Assembly: GCA_018304565.1 (NCBI GenBank)
Contig: JAGVVX010000013.1
Span: 1 to 8,819 of the forward strand
Origin: Candidatus Aenigmatarchaeota archaeon
GTDB lineage: Archaea; Aenigmatarchaeota; Aenigmatarchaeia; GW2011-AR5
DNA length: 8,819 bases
Direction: 5' to 3'
Within the stretch, counting starts at the first letter, position 1. Each line of letters opens with the position of its first letter. The position numbers were made by a program, and so were the translations under genes. Positions 1-4,052 of the stretch are shown here, piece by piece. Below the pieces are notes generated by a model. It ran no database searches and was not told the origin of the DNA. It saw only the letters and a list, made by a program, of their open reading frames with translations.

Positions 1-179
1 AATCTGCCTTCTTTGTGCTTGGAGAAAATAAACTTTCCGGCAACAGTAACGTCAAAGATGCCGCGGTCGCCATCTGCTAGATTTACCGTAGCTTTCAGTT
101 CTTTTTCCATTTTTTGTTTCAGTTCTTTTGCCCTTGGCAAGTATCCGCACGGCACGCAGTATTTGATAGTAACTTTCAT
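1..179 (-). CDS. SelW/Rdx-family thioredoxin-fold protein, C-terminus cut by window edge
   Basis: Read on the minus strand from the ATG at 179, the first 59 residues are open to the window edge. They begin MKVTIKYCVPCGY, with a CxxC pair at residues 8 and 11 directly after the first beta strand. A later stretch reads GIFDVTVAGKFIFSKHKEGRF. This order (beta strand, CxxC, amphipathic helix, hydrophobic strands, a G..IFSK..GRF block) is typical of the SelW/SelT/SelH-like Rdx family, small cytosolic redox proteins of uncertain substrate. Here the redox pair is Cys-Cys; there is no in-frame TGA that would suggest selenocysteine. The start is supported by an AGGTGGG Shine-Dalgarno-like site at 186-192. 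The gene lies 99 bases downstream of the zinc-ribbon gene at 279-392 on the same strand and may be co-transcribed with it. The family call is fairly secure; the function is not known. Confidence 0.82.
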   Translation of the reverse strand, partial: MKVTIKYCVPCGYLPRAKELKQKMEKELKATVNLADGDRGIFDVTVAGKFIFSKHKEGR

Positions 180-235
180 TTAATACCCACCTAATTATTT
201 CTTTTGGGGTTCATCAAGACCTTTTCAAACAGACA

Positions 236-271
236 GACGCACTTGAAGTGCGTCATTTCGTTCGCGAAAAG
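236..271. repeat. Two adjacent hairpins between the zinc-ribbon and SelW-like genes
   Basis: Bases 236-243 and 247-254 form a perfect 8-bp stem with a 3-base loop (GACGCACT / AGTGCGTC). Immediately beyond it, TTTCG at 256-260 and CGAAA at 265-269 form a 5-bp stem closed by a TTCG loop. CTTTTC at 221-226 can also pair with GAAAAG at 266-271, giving an alternative outer stem. The hairpins sit in the 99-base gap between two minus-strand genes. They could be a processing or termination element, or a short interspersed repeat, because related sequence occurs at 2158-2178. Confidence 0.6.
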
Positions 272-278
272 GGATTGA

Positions 279-392
279 TTACCACTTGAGCCTGTTCATG
301 TTATACTCTTTTCCGCAGAAACCGCAGAAAATAACAGGGCCATGCTTCACAAGCCTGCCGTCCCTGCAGTTGTTACAGTGCTTAACCCTCAT
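279..392 (-). CDS. 37-residue zinc-ribbon microprotein
   Basis: The minus-strand ORF starting at 392 encodes 37 residues. It begins MRVKHCNNCRDGRL and ends NMNRLKW, with CNNC at residues 6-9 and CGFC at residues 23-26. Two CxxC knuckles about 14 residues apart are the signature of a treble-clef or zinc-ribbon fold binding one zinc ion. Such minimal proteins are common in archaea and are often linked to nucleic-acid or protein binding, but the sequence gives no specific function. A GGGGTG Shine-Dalgarno-like site at 398-403, five bases before the ATG, supports the start. The SelW-like gene follows on the same strand. The gene opens away from a divergent region rich in inverted repeats, and the nearest repeat arm begins about 25 bases upstream of the start codon. 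A weak TATA-like stretch (TTCTTATCTA on the minus strand, 436-445) could be its promoter. Confidence 0.75.
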   Translation of the reverse strand: MRVKHCNNCRDGRLVKHGPVIFCGFCGKEYNMNRLKW

Positions 393-416
393 TTCCACAC
401 CCCACTTAGCATTATA

Positions 417-458
417 GTGAACCCACAAAAGAATCTAGATAAGAATTTGTTGGTTCAC
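417..458. repeat. Inverted repeat 1: 13-base arms with one mismatch
   Basis: The left arm GTGAACCCACAAA (417-429) is the reverse complement of TTTGTTGGTTCAC (446-458) except at one position (C424 opposite T451). The 16-base loop (430-445) itself holds the 8-base palindrome ATCTAGAT. On the minus strand this repeat lies just upstream of the 37-residue zinc-ribbon gene and covers its probable TATA region, so it could be an operator or part of a structured leader. It ends two bases before the next inverted repeat. Confidence 0.7.
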
Positions 459-459
459 A

Positions 460-508
460 TATAGCAAACAAGGAAATAATATACTGTTTATTTCCTTGTA
501 TTGCTATA
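460..508. repeat. Inverted repeat 2: 20-bp stem with one bulge
   Basis: Bases 460-479 pair with 488-508. The inner ACAAGGAAATAA (468-479) pairs perfectly with TTATTTCCTTGT (488-499), A500 is bulged, and ATAGCAA (461-467) pairs with TTGCTAT (501-507), with T460-A508 closing the stem. The loop is the 8 bases 480-487. This is the longest palindrome in the window and is far beyond chance expectation for a stretch this short. It lies between divergent genes, so it is not a simple 3' terminator. A structured RNA, a protein-binding dyad or a miniature mobile-element remnant are all possible. A smaller repeat, AAACAA (508-513) with TTGTTT (520-525), follows directly. Confidence 0.8.
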
Positions 509-564
509 AACAACGAATATTGTTTGTCAAAGGCATCTAATAAACTTTGGGGGATATTTCGCGT

Positions 565-583
565 GGAAAACAATCTTTAAATA
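565..583 (+). promoter_or_regulatory. Archaeal promoter (BRE + TATA) for the acidic microprotein gene
   Basis: A purine-rich GGAAAA (565-570) followed by TTTAAATA (576-583) resembles a BRE and TATA box. Transcription would be expected to begin near 605, leaving a leader of about 27 bases that contains the GAGGTGA Shine-Dalgarno of the gene at 632. Confidence 0.55.
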
Positions 584-631
584 ATTATTGTGGGTGTAAC
601 TAACTAAATTCAATCTTCAAGAGGTGAACTA

Positions 632-718
632 ATGAAAAAGTTTGATGACGACGACTTCGGCGACGAAGATGATGCTGACGAAGACGGAGACGGGGACGAC
701 TTGGAAGAAGAAATGTAA
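632..718 (+). CDS. 28-residue, extremely acidic microprotein
   Basis: ATG at 632 opens a 28-codon frame ending in TAA at 716-718. The product begins MKKFDDDDFGDEDDADEDGD and ends in LEEEM. Seventeen of 28 residues are Asp or Glu, against two Lys, and there are no cysteines and almost no hydrophobic core, so it is very likely disordered. Translation is supported by GAGGTGA at 621-627, the best Shine-Dalgarno in the window, four bases before the start, by a TATA-like box about 50 bases upstream, and by a T-rich tract just after the stop. I recognise no family. By analogy, highly acidic peptides can act as DNA mimics, metal binders or partners of basic proteins, but nothing here shows which. A GC-rich GAY-repeat artefact is possible but less likely given the signals around it. 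Confidence 0.6.
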   Translation: MKKFDDDDFGDEDDADEDGDGDDLEEEM

Positions 719-720
719 AT

Positions 721-740
721 AATTTTTTATTTTATTTATT
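721..740 (+). terminator. T-rich terminator after the acidic microprotein gene
   Basis: Bases 723-740 are almost entirely T with a few A residues (TTTTTTATTTTATTTATT after a short AA lead), beginning a few bases after the stop codon at 718. Archaeal RNA polymerase commonly terminates on T-rich tracts without a hairpin. Confidence 0.5.
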
Positions 741-772
741 CCAAAATCAAATGACAACGAATTTCTGTTTTG

Positions 773-1588
773 CTATTTCCCTTTGACGATTTCTACATGC
801 GGGTAAGGCATCTTTATGCCAGCCTTGTCAAGCGCCACTTTCAGCTTCTGGGCTGCATCTCCTTTGGCGTTAATGAAGCTCGATTTCACTATATCTATCC
901 AGAATGCGGCATCAAAATCGATTGAAGACGAACCAAAACTCCTGAATATAAGCTCTGGAGGGGGTGTTTCAAGCGCATAGTCCAGCTTGCTCAGCGTATT
1001 GACGACAACTTTATTCAGTTTCGTGATGTCCGTTTTATAATCAACGCTTATAGGGACTCTTATGCGGTATTTTGAGTCAGGTGCCGAACGGTTCTTGATG
1101 ACTGAAACCATTATGTTTGCATTCGGTATGGTTACATATTCGCCGTCAGCTGTCATCAGGACGGTTGTGCGTACAGAAATGTCAGAAACTTTTCCTACTA
1201 CATTATCTATTTCTATGACATCCCCGATCTTGAACGGCCTGTCCATAAGCAGGATTATGCCGCCGATGAAGTTCGCAATTACGTCTTTGGCTGCGAAACC
1301 TATGACTATGCCGGCGAAGCCTGCTCCAGAGAGCAGGGCTAATAATGGTGCTTGCAGCTGGAAGATGCTTAGGATATAAATGAATGCAGCAAGATAGATT
1401 ATCACCGCAAAAATCTTCTTCAATGAAGCCAAATCATGTTCTGTGAGCTTGACGCTTCGCGCAAAATTATTGACTATGGTGTCAGTCAGCAGCTTTTTTA
1501 TCGAGTAAGCTATAATGATGACTACTATAACTGTGATTATGCTGGAAGAAATTGCAAGTGTTGACTCTGAAATCATTTTCAATCGCAT
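773..1588 (-). CDS. mscS: MscS-family mechanosensitive ion channel
   Basis: The 271-residue product has three predicted membrane segments: about 10-30, 57-77 and 80-115. The third is the Gly/Ala-rich pore helix typical of MscS (LLSGAGFAGIVIGFAAKD, then ANFIGGIILLMDRPFKIGD). It is followed by the beta domain at about 117-165, with the family pattern RPFKIGDVIEI, GKVSDISVRTT and YVTIPNANIM, and by a C-terminal alpha/beta domain. The length is close to E. coli MscS, about 286 residues. The protein should sit in the cytoplasmic membrane and release solutes on hypo-osmotic shock. The start at 1588 is preferred over an ATG at 1576 because a TATA-like box at 1608-1615 is about 24 bases upstream, as expected for a leaderless transcript, and neither start has a Shine-Dalgarno. 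The gene is divergent from the 34-residue zinc-ribbon gene and convergent with the acidic microprotein gene. Confidence 0.95.
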   Translation of the reverse strand: MRLKMISESTLAISSSIITVIVVIIIAYSIKKLLTDTIVNNFARSVKLTEHDLASLKKIFAVIIYLAAFIYILSIFQLQAPLLALLSGAGFAGIVIGFAAKDVIANFIGGIILLMDRPFKIGDVIEIDNVVGKVSDISVRTTVLMTADGEYVTIPNANIMVSVIKNRSAPDSKYRIRVPISVDYKTDITKLNKVVVNTLSKLDYALETPPPELIFRSFGSSSIDFDAAFWIDIVKSSFINAKGDAAQKLKVALDKAGIKMPYPHVEIVKGK

Positions 1589-1607
1589 AATGTCTTGGTA
1601 AACAAGG

Positions 1608-1620
1608 TTTTATAGTTTTC
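1608..1620 (-). promoter_or_regulatory. TATA box of the MscS gene, leaderless arrangement
   Basis: On the minus strand the sequence reads GAAAACTATAAAA. The box CTATAAAA (1608-1615) is centred about 24 bases before the ATG at 1588, with an A-rich BRE-like stretch upstream. Transcription would start at or within a base or two of the ATG. Confidence 0.65.
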
Positions 1621-1646
1621 TGGCATCATCGTGGCTGGTGCGCGTT

Positions 1647-1670
1647 TCCCACTTCGTGAAACGAAAGGGA
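1647..1670. repeat. Hairpin overlapping the promoter of the 34-residue gene
   Basis: TCCC (1647-1650) pairs with GGGA (1667-1670) and TTCGT (1653-1657) with ACGAA (1661-1665) around a GAA loop; small internal mismatches separate the two stems. The right arm overlaps the BRE-like and TATA sequence of the plus-strand gene at 1700, so it could serve as an operator between the divergent genes. It is short enough that chance cannot be excluded. Confidence 0.4.
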
Positions 1671-1676
1671 TAAATA
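1661..1676 (+). promoter_or_regulatory. BRE/TATA promoter of the 34-residue zinc-ribbon gene
   Basis: ACGAAAG (1661-1667) followed by ATAAATA (1670-1676) lies about 27 bases before the ATG at 1700, with no Shine-Dalgarno in between, indicating a leaderless transcript. The 12-mer GTGAAACGAAAG (1656-1667) recurs with one change at 2214-2225, again just upstream of a TATA box. Confidence 0.6.
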
Positions 1677-1699
1677 CAGCGCAATCAGATGTAAAAGCT

Positions 1700-1804
1700 A
1701 TGCTCAAGGTACGCTGCCAGAAATGCGGGAATACAAAAGAAGGCAGCCGTGCTCCAGTAAAATGCGGCATATGCGGCGCATGGCAGTATCTGCTTCCATT
1801 TTAA
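1700..1804 (+). CDS. 34-residue zinc-ribbon microprotein
   Basis: ATG at 1700 opens a 34-codon frame ending in TAA at 1802-1804. The product starts MLKVRCQKCGNTKEG and ends CGICGAWQYLLPF, with CQKC at residues 6-9 and CGIC at residues 22-25. CxxCG paired with CGxCG about 13 residues later is a classic single-zinc ribbon, comparable to the zinc ribbons in small archaeal ribosomal or transcription-associated proteins. It is too short and generic for a specific assignment. The start is fixed by the TATA box at 1670-1676 at leaderless spacing; an earlier ATG at 1689 is followed directly by a stop codon. The gene is divergent from the MscS gene and followed after 24 bases by the thioredoxin-fold-like gene, whose putative TATA box overlaps this stop codon. 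The motif pattern is clear; the role is unknown. Confidence 0.72.
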   Translation: MLKVRCQKCGNTKEGSRAPVKCGICGAWQYLLPF

Positions 1805-1806
1805 AA
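1799..1806 (+). promoter_or_regulatory. Candidate TATA box embedded in the preceding gene's stop codon
   Basis: TTTTAAAA at 1799-1806 spans the last sense codon and stop of the 34-residue gene and is centred about 26 bases before the ATG at 1829. There is no Shine-Dalgarno before that ATG, so an internal promoter giving a leaderless transcript is plausible. Co-transcription with the upstream gene is the alternative. Confidence 0.4.
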
Positions 1807-1828
1807 GCTTTTCCGTCTTCTTCTAAAC

Positions 1829-2098
1829 ATGAAGAAACTTGTTATTGAAATATTTGAAATAAAGGGCGGCAGCGAAATATCGACTGAGCTGGACGTGCTT
1901 GTTCTTGACCTCCATAAAAGGTACAATGGCAACATATTGCTGAAGAAGATAGACGTCTTCAACAAGGAGCAGATCAAGCCGCACAAGGATATTATCGAAA
2001 TAATAAAGAAAGACGGGATTGATGTGCTCCCGCTTATTAAAGCGGATGGAAAGGTTGTTTCTGAAGAAAAGCTTCGAGATATGCTGAAGAAGTATTAA
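1829..2098 (+). CDS. Small thioredoxin-fold-like protein lacking redox cysteines
   Basis: The 89-residue product begins MKKLVIEIFEIKGGSEIST and has the alternation expected of a minimal thioredoxin fold: a first strand (3-10), a helix (about 17-32), a second strand (37-43), a helix (52-61), then VLPLI (66-70), matching the cis-proline segment before the third strand, and DGKVVSEEKLRDML at the end. The layout recalls ArsD and other glutaredoxin-like small proteins. The position that usually carries CxxC is occupied by GGSE (13-16), and the protein has no cysteine at all, so thiol redox or arsenic-binding activity is unlikely. It may be a binding-only descendant of the fold. It lies 24 bases after the zinc-ribbon gene and is followed by a hairpin-rich intergenic region. 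The fold call is inference from pattern; the function is unknown. Confidence 0.7.
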   Translation: MKKLVIEIFEIKGGSEISTELDVLVLDLHKRYNGNILLKKIDVFNKEQIKPHKDIIEIIKKDGIDVLPLIKADGKVVSEEKLRDMLKKY

Positions 2099-2112
2099 AA
2101 GAAGTGATGCCT

Positions 2113-2160
2113 CACCACCCAAGGCGCATGACGCCAAAGGCGTCAGTCTGTCCGGTGGTG
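2113..2160. repeat. Nested hairpin downstream of the thioredoxin-fold-like gene
   Basis: CACCACC (2113-2119) pairs with GGTGGTG (2154-2160), and between them TGACGCC (2129-2135) pairs with GGCGTCA (2139-2145) around an AAA loop, giving two stacked 7-bp stems with no mismatches. It begins 15 bases after the stop codon at 2098, where a 3'-end or processing structure might be expected. Confidence 0.6.
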
Positions 2161-2166
2161 CGTCCG

Positions 2167-2225
2167 CTTTCGTTTCGCATACCGCCCATCTACGCCTTAA
2201 AAGGTGTAGCGTTGCGAAACGAAAG
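2167..2225. repeat. Perfect 13-bp inverted repeat enclosing a second hairpin
   Basis: CTTTCGTTTCGCA (2167-2179) is the exact reverse complement of TGCGAAACGAAAG (2213-2225). Inside it CTACGCCT (2190-2197) pairs with AGGTGTAG (2202-2209), with one G-T wobble. The right arm ends five bases before the TATA box of the next gene, so the structure abuts the promoter. With the hairpin at 2113-2160 this fills nearly the whole 162-base intergenic space. It might encode a structured RNA or be a palindromic repeat unit. Confidence 0.65.
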
Positions 2226-2238
2226 TAACCTTTATATA
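2221..2238 (+). promoter_or_regulatory. TATA promoter of the 187-residue hypothetical gene
   Basis: TTTATATA at 2231-2238 is centred 26 bases before the ATG at 2261, preceded by the purine-rich GAAAGTAA. There is no Shine-Dalgarno before the start, consistent with a leaderless transcript. Confidence 0.7.
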
Positions 2239-2260
2239 CTACTTTAGAGTAACAATATTT

Positions 2261-2824
2261 ATGACAATCTGGGCAAAAGAGTATGCGGATACACCAATAA
2301 AGGACAGGGCAGGCATTAATTTTCCCGGGACGCTGAGTCATTTATTGCAGCAAGGATACCATGATTATCGGGCATCTGGCATGCGGGGCGCATTCTCGCC
2401 TGTCCAGACATCTGTCCGGTTTACTGTTTCCGAAACGATGGTAGTGATGAAAGGGGGAGAACGCATAACTGTCATGGCTGACCCACCTGTCACAATCGCC
2501 AGATTTCGCGAAGCCGGATACGAGAAGTCGTTGCCAACAATAGAGCTTGCTACTGAAAGAAGGCCAAGGCTTTATGTTGCAGAGATTGTCTGGCCTATGG
2601 ACTCGCCTGAAAGGGAAAAGATGCTCGGATCGCCCTTAATTAACAGAATAGTCAGGAGGAGTCAAGTAAGAGACATGTCGCATTTAAGCGACCAAGAAAG
2701 GTCGTGGGAATTGCAGCTGCCTCTCATGCTCGGCGACAGGGCAGCAACAGACGACATCTTCAATTCTTTGGGCGTCTACCTTGACCTTGACTTCTCAAAA
2801 CCATGGAGCATCGCAGCTTACTGA
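2261..2824 (+). CDS. Unrecognised 187-residue soluble protein
   Basis: I do not recognise this family. The product begins MTIWAKEYADTPIKDRAGIN and ends KPWSIAAY. It has no signal peptide, membrane segment, cysteine or obvious nucleotide-binding motif. Residues 50-65 (TSVRFTVSETMVVMKG) look like beta strands. Residues 92-160 include the charged run ATERRPRLYVAEIVWPMD and a helical, Arg-rich segment INRIVRRSQVRDMSHLSDQE. The C-terminal part ends in an acidic and aromatic tail (LDLDFSKPW). Coding is supported by the well-placed TATA box 26 bases upstream, codon use like the neighbouring genes, and a stop followed directly by the next gene's promoter. It lies between a hairpin-rich region and the replication cluster, which is weak contextual evidence only. 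It is probably a cytosolic globular protein. Confidence 0.7.
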   Translation: MTIWAKEYADTPIKDRAGINFPGTLSHLLQQGYHDYRASGMRGAFSPVQTSVRFTVSETMVVMKGGERITVMADPPVTIARFREAGYEKSLPTIELATERRPRLYVAEIVWPMDSPEREKMLGSPLINRIVRRSQVRDMSHLSDQERSWELQLPLMLGDRAATDDIFNSLGVYLDLDFSKPWSIAAY

Positions 2825-2830
2825 TTTTTC

Positions 2831-2838
2831 TTTAAATA
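2831..2838 (+). promoter_or_regulatory. TATA box of the OB-fold/microORF/pcn cluster
   Basis: TTTAAATA at 2831-2838 is centred 25 bases before the ATG at 2860, with no Shine-Dalgarno between them. The T-run just upstream (2825-2833) may also terminate the preceding transcript. The next two genes downstream have tight coupled junctions, so this is probably the promoter for pcn as well. Confidence 0.65.
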
Positions 2839-2859
2839 ATTTCATCGCGTATTCTATGC

Positions 2860-3177
2860 ATGCCTGAGCGGATAGAGCAAAAACTTTACAAACGTGCAAG
2901 CGCTACGCCAAGGAAAATATCGGAAATCAGCCCCGAGAAAGACATCCGTGTCATGCTTCTGGGAAAGATCGTTGACAAGGCAGACGGCACTTTGATTCTT
3001 GACGACGGTTCAGCTACAGCAGAAATAGTGGCAGACCAGCAGAATGCAAACGTCGGCGGCATTGTGAGGGTTTTCTGCCGCGTACTGCCGTTGGAAGACA
3101 ATTATGAGCTGAGGGCGGAAATCATTCAGGATATGAACGCTCTTGACATGGACCTGTACAGGAAAGTTTTCGGGTGA
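2860..3177 (+). CDS. OB-fold nucleic-acid-binding protein, RPA32/RPA14-like
   Basis: The 105-residue product has a basic N-terminal tail (1-25, Lys/Arg-rich) and then a compact OB-fold pattern: IRVMLLGKIVDK (29-40), TLILDDGSATAEIV (44-57), GGIVRVFCRVLP (66-77) and NYELRAEIIQDM (81-92), closing with a helix (94-104). LDDGSATAEI matches the DDGTG-like turn of the RPA32-type OB fold. Length and architecture suit a small accessory single-stranded-DNA-binding subunit; a helper of a larger RPA is equally possible. Its place directly upstream of pcn, in a cluster that looks co-transcribed, fits a role in replication or repair. The start is set by the TATA box 25 bases upstream. The stop codon TGA lies inside a GGTGA Shine-Dalgarno for the next small ORF. 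The fold is fairly secure; the ligand is inferred. Confidence 0.8.
   Translation: MPERIEQKLYKRASATPRKISEISPEKDIRVMLLGKIVDKADGTLILDDGSATAEIVADQQNANVGGIVRVFCRVLPLEDNYELRAEIIQDMNALDMDLYRKVFG
3173..3177 (+). promoter_or_regulatory. Shine-Dalgarno overlapping the OB-fold stop codon
   Basis: GGTGA at 3173-3177 contains the TGA stop of the OB-fold gene and lies four bases before the ATG at 3182. This argues for reinitiation on the following 27-codon ORF and is the main support for calling that ORF a gene. Confidence 0.55.
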
Positions 3178-3181
3178 AAAA

Positions 3182-3265
3182 ATGCCAATAGCTGAACATG
3201 TACCGGTAGACCGCATTGAAGATGCGCCTCAGAAATTCCAATCTCTCGAGCCGTTTATGAGTTGA
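3182..3265 (+). CDS. 27-residue microprotein between the OB-fold gene and pcn
   Basis: ATG at 3182 opens 27 codons ending in TGA at 3263-3265. The product begins MPIAEHVPVDRIEDA and ends PQKFQSLEPFMS. It is not in frame with either neighbour. A GGTGA Shine-Dalgarno precedes it, and its own stop lies within GTTGAT, a one-mismatch version of GGTGAT placed five bases before the pcn start, so all three genes look translationally coupled. The C-terminal FQSLEPFM (19-26) resembles a PCNA-interacting peptide: Leu at position 4 and Phe then Met at positions 7-8 fit the hydrophobic pattern, but the usual Gln at position 1 is Phe. It may be a clamp-binding peptide, a leader peptide controlling pcn translation, or the detached tail of the OB-fold protein after a frameshift. 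I know of no named family for it. Confidence 0.5.
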   Translation: MPIAEHVPVDRIEDAPQKFQSLEPFMS

Positions 3266-3271
3266 TAAAAA

Positions 3272-4027
3272 ATGCCAGAAACATTCTCTGCAGTTCTTGA
3301 AGATGTCGGGCTGTTGCGCGACAGCCTTGCAACAATATCCGAACTGCTTGATGAGACAGAGCTTCACATCAAGGAAAAAGGCATAGAAATGATATCAGCA
3401 GACCGCGCTGTAGTTGTTGTCGTTGACTTCGTGCTTTCACGCAATGCGTTCAAGGAGTACAATCATCAAAGCGACATGAAAATAGGGGTAAATTTAATAA
3501 GCCTTCTTTCCGTGCTGCGCCGGGCGAGGCCGCAGGACAAGCTAAGAATAAAGGTGGAAGAAAACAAGCTTTTCCTGACTCTGGAAAGCGACTCAACCCG
3601 GAGTTTTGTGCTGCCGCTGATCGGCGTCTCTCGCGAGGAAAGCCCGCCCGTAGACAAGCTTGATTTTTCAGCCAGCATCAAGATAAATTCAGACGTGCTT
3701 GGAAGCGGCATAGAGGATGCAGAGCTAATAGCCGACTCCGTTGTTTTCACAGTAAGGAAGGATGCATTCGTAATGAAAAGCGAAAGCGACTCGTCTTCAA
3801 CCCAGCTTATGCTTCCAACAGGGACAGAAGGTCTCAACATAATTAATGTCAACGAGCCTGTAAGGGCGAGATATTCCGTAGACTACCTGAAAAAAATAAT
3901 CAAGGCAAAGAAGGTCGCAGAAATGGCTTCTGTGCATATGTCGACTGATTACCCGATGAGAATAAGCTTTGATGTTCCCGGCAAGATAACTCTTGGATTC
4001 ATTCTCGCCCCCAGGATTGAGGAATAA
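3272..4027 (+). CDS. pcn: DNA polymerase sliding clamp (PCNA)
   Basis: The 251-residue product matches archaeal PCNA in length (about 245-250) and in pattern. The N-terminus FSAVLEDVGLLRDSLATISE is followed by DETELHIKEKGIEMISADRA and VVVVVDFVLSRNAFKEYN, the standard opening of domain 1. The second domain carries YSVDYLKKIIKAKK and MRISFDVPGKITLGFILAPR, with the characteristic LAPRIEE C-terminus that contacts PIP-box partners. It should form a homotrimeric ring around DNA and tether the polymerase, FEN1, ligase and other partners. The start is the first in-frame Met, five bases after a GTTGAT Shine-Dalgarno-like site that overlaps the preceding stop. It is probably transcribed from the promoter upstream of the OB-fold gene. 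The following HAD gene is only 25 bases away but differs strongly in composition. Confidence 0.96.
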   Translation: MPETFSAVLEDVGLLRDSLATISELLDETELHIKEKGIEMISADRAVVVVVDFVLSRNAFKEYNHQSDMKIGVNLISLLSVLRRARPQDKLRIKVEENKLFLTLESDSTRSFVLPLIGVSREESPPVDKLDFSASIKINSDVLGSGIEDAELIADSVVFTVRKDAFVMKSESDSSSTQLMLPTGTEGLNIINVNEPVRARYSVDYLKKIIKAKKVAEMASVHMSTDYPMRISFDVPGKITLGFILAPRIEE

Positions 4028-4052
4028 GAACTTTTCCTATAAAGAAGTAAAA

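Noticed and set aside
1..179. Selenoprotein reading of the SelW-like gene
   Set aside because: The redox motif is Cys-x-x-Cys with ordinary codons; no in-frame TGA is present in the visible part.
417..525. CRISPR array or insertion sequence end
   Set aside because: The repeats are inverted rather than regularly spaced direct repeats, and there is no transposase gene nearby.
2103..2225. Possible tRNA in the hairpin-rich region
   Set aside because: The stems do not match acceptor, D, anticodon and T arms, and there is no T-loop-like TTCRA sequence.
1823..2341. 172-codon minus-strand frame across the thioredoxin-like gene and the hairpin region
   Set aside because: It crosses inverted repeats and two plus-strand genes with good promoters; its translation is low in recognisable structure.
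3993..4052. N-terminal extension of the HAD hydrolase overlapping the end of pcn
   Set aside because: The extra 20 residues are pcn sequence in another frame; the HAD motif I starts normally from the ATG at 4053.
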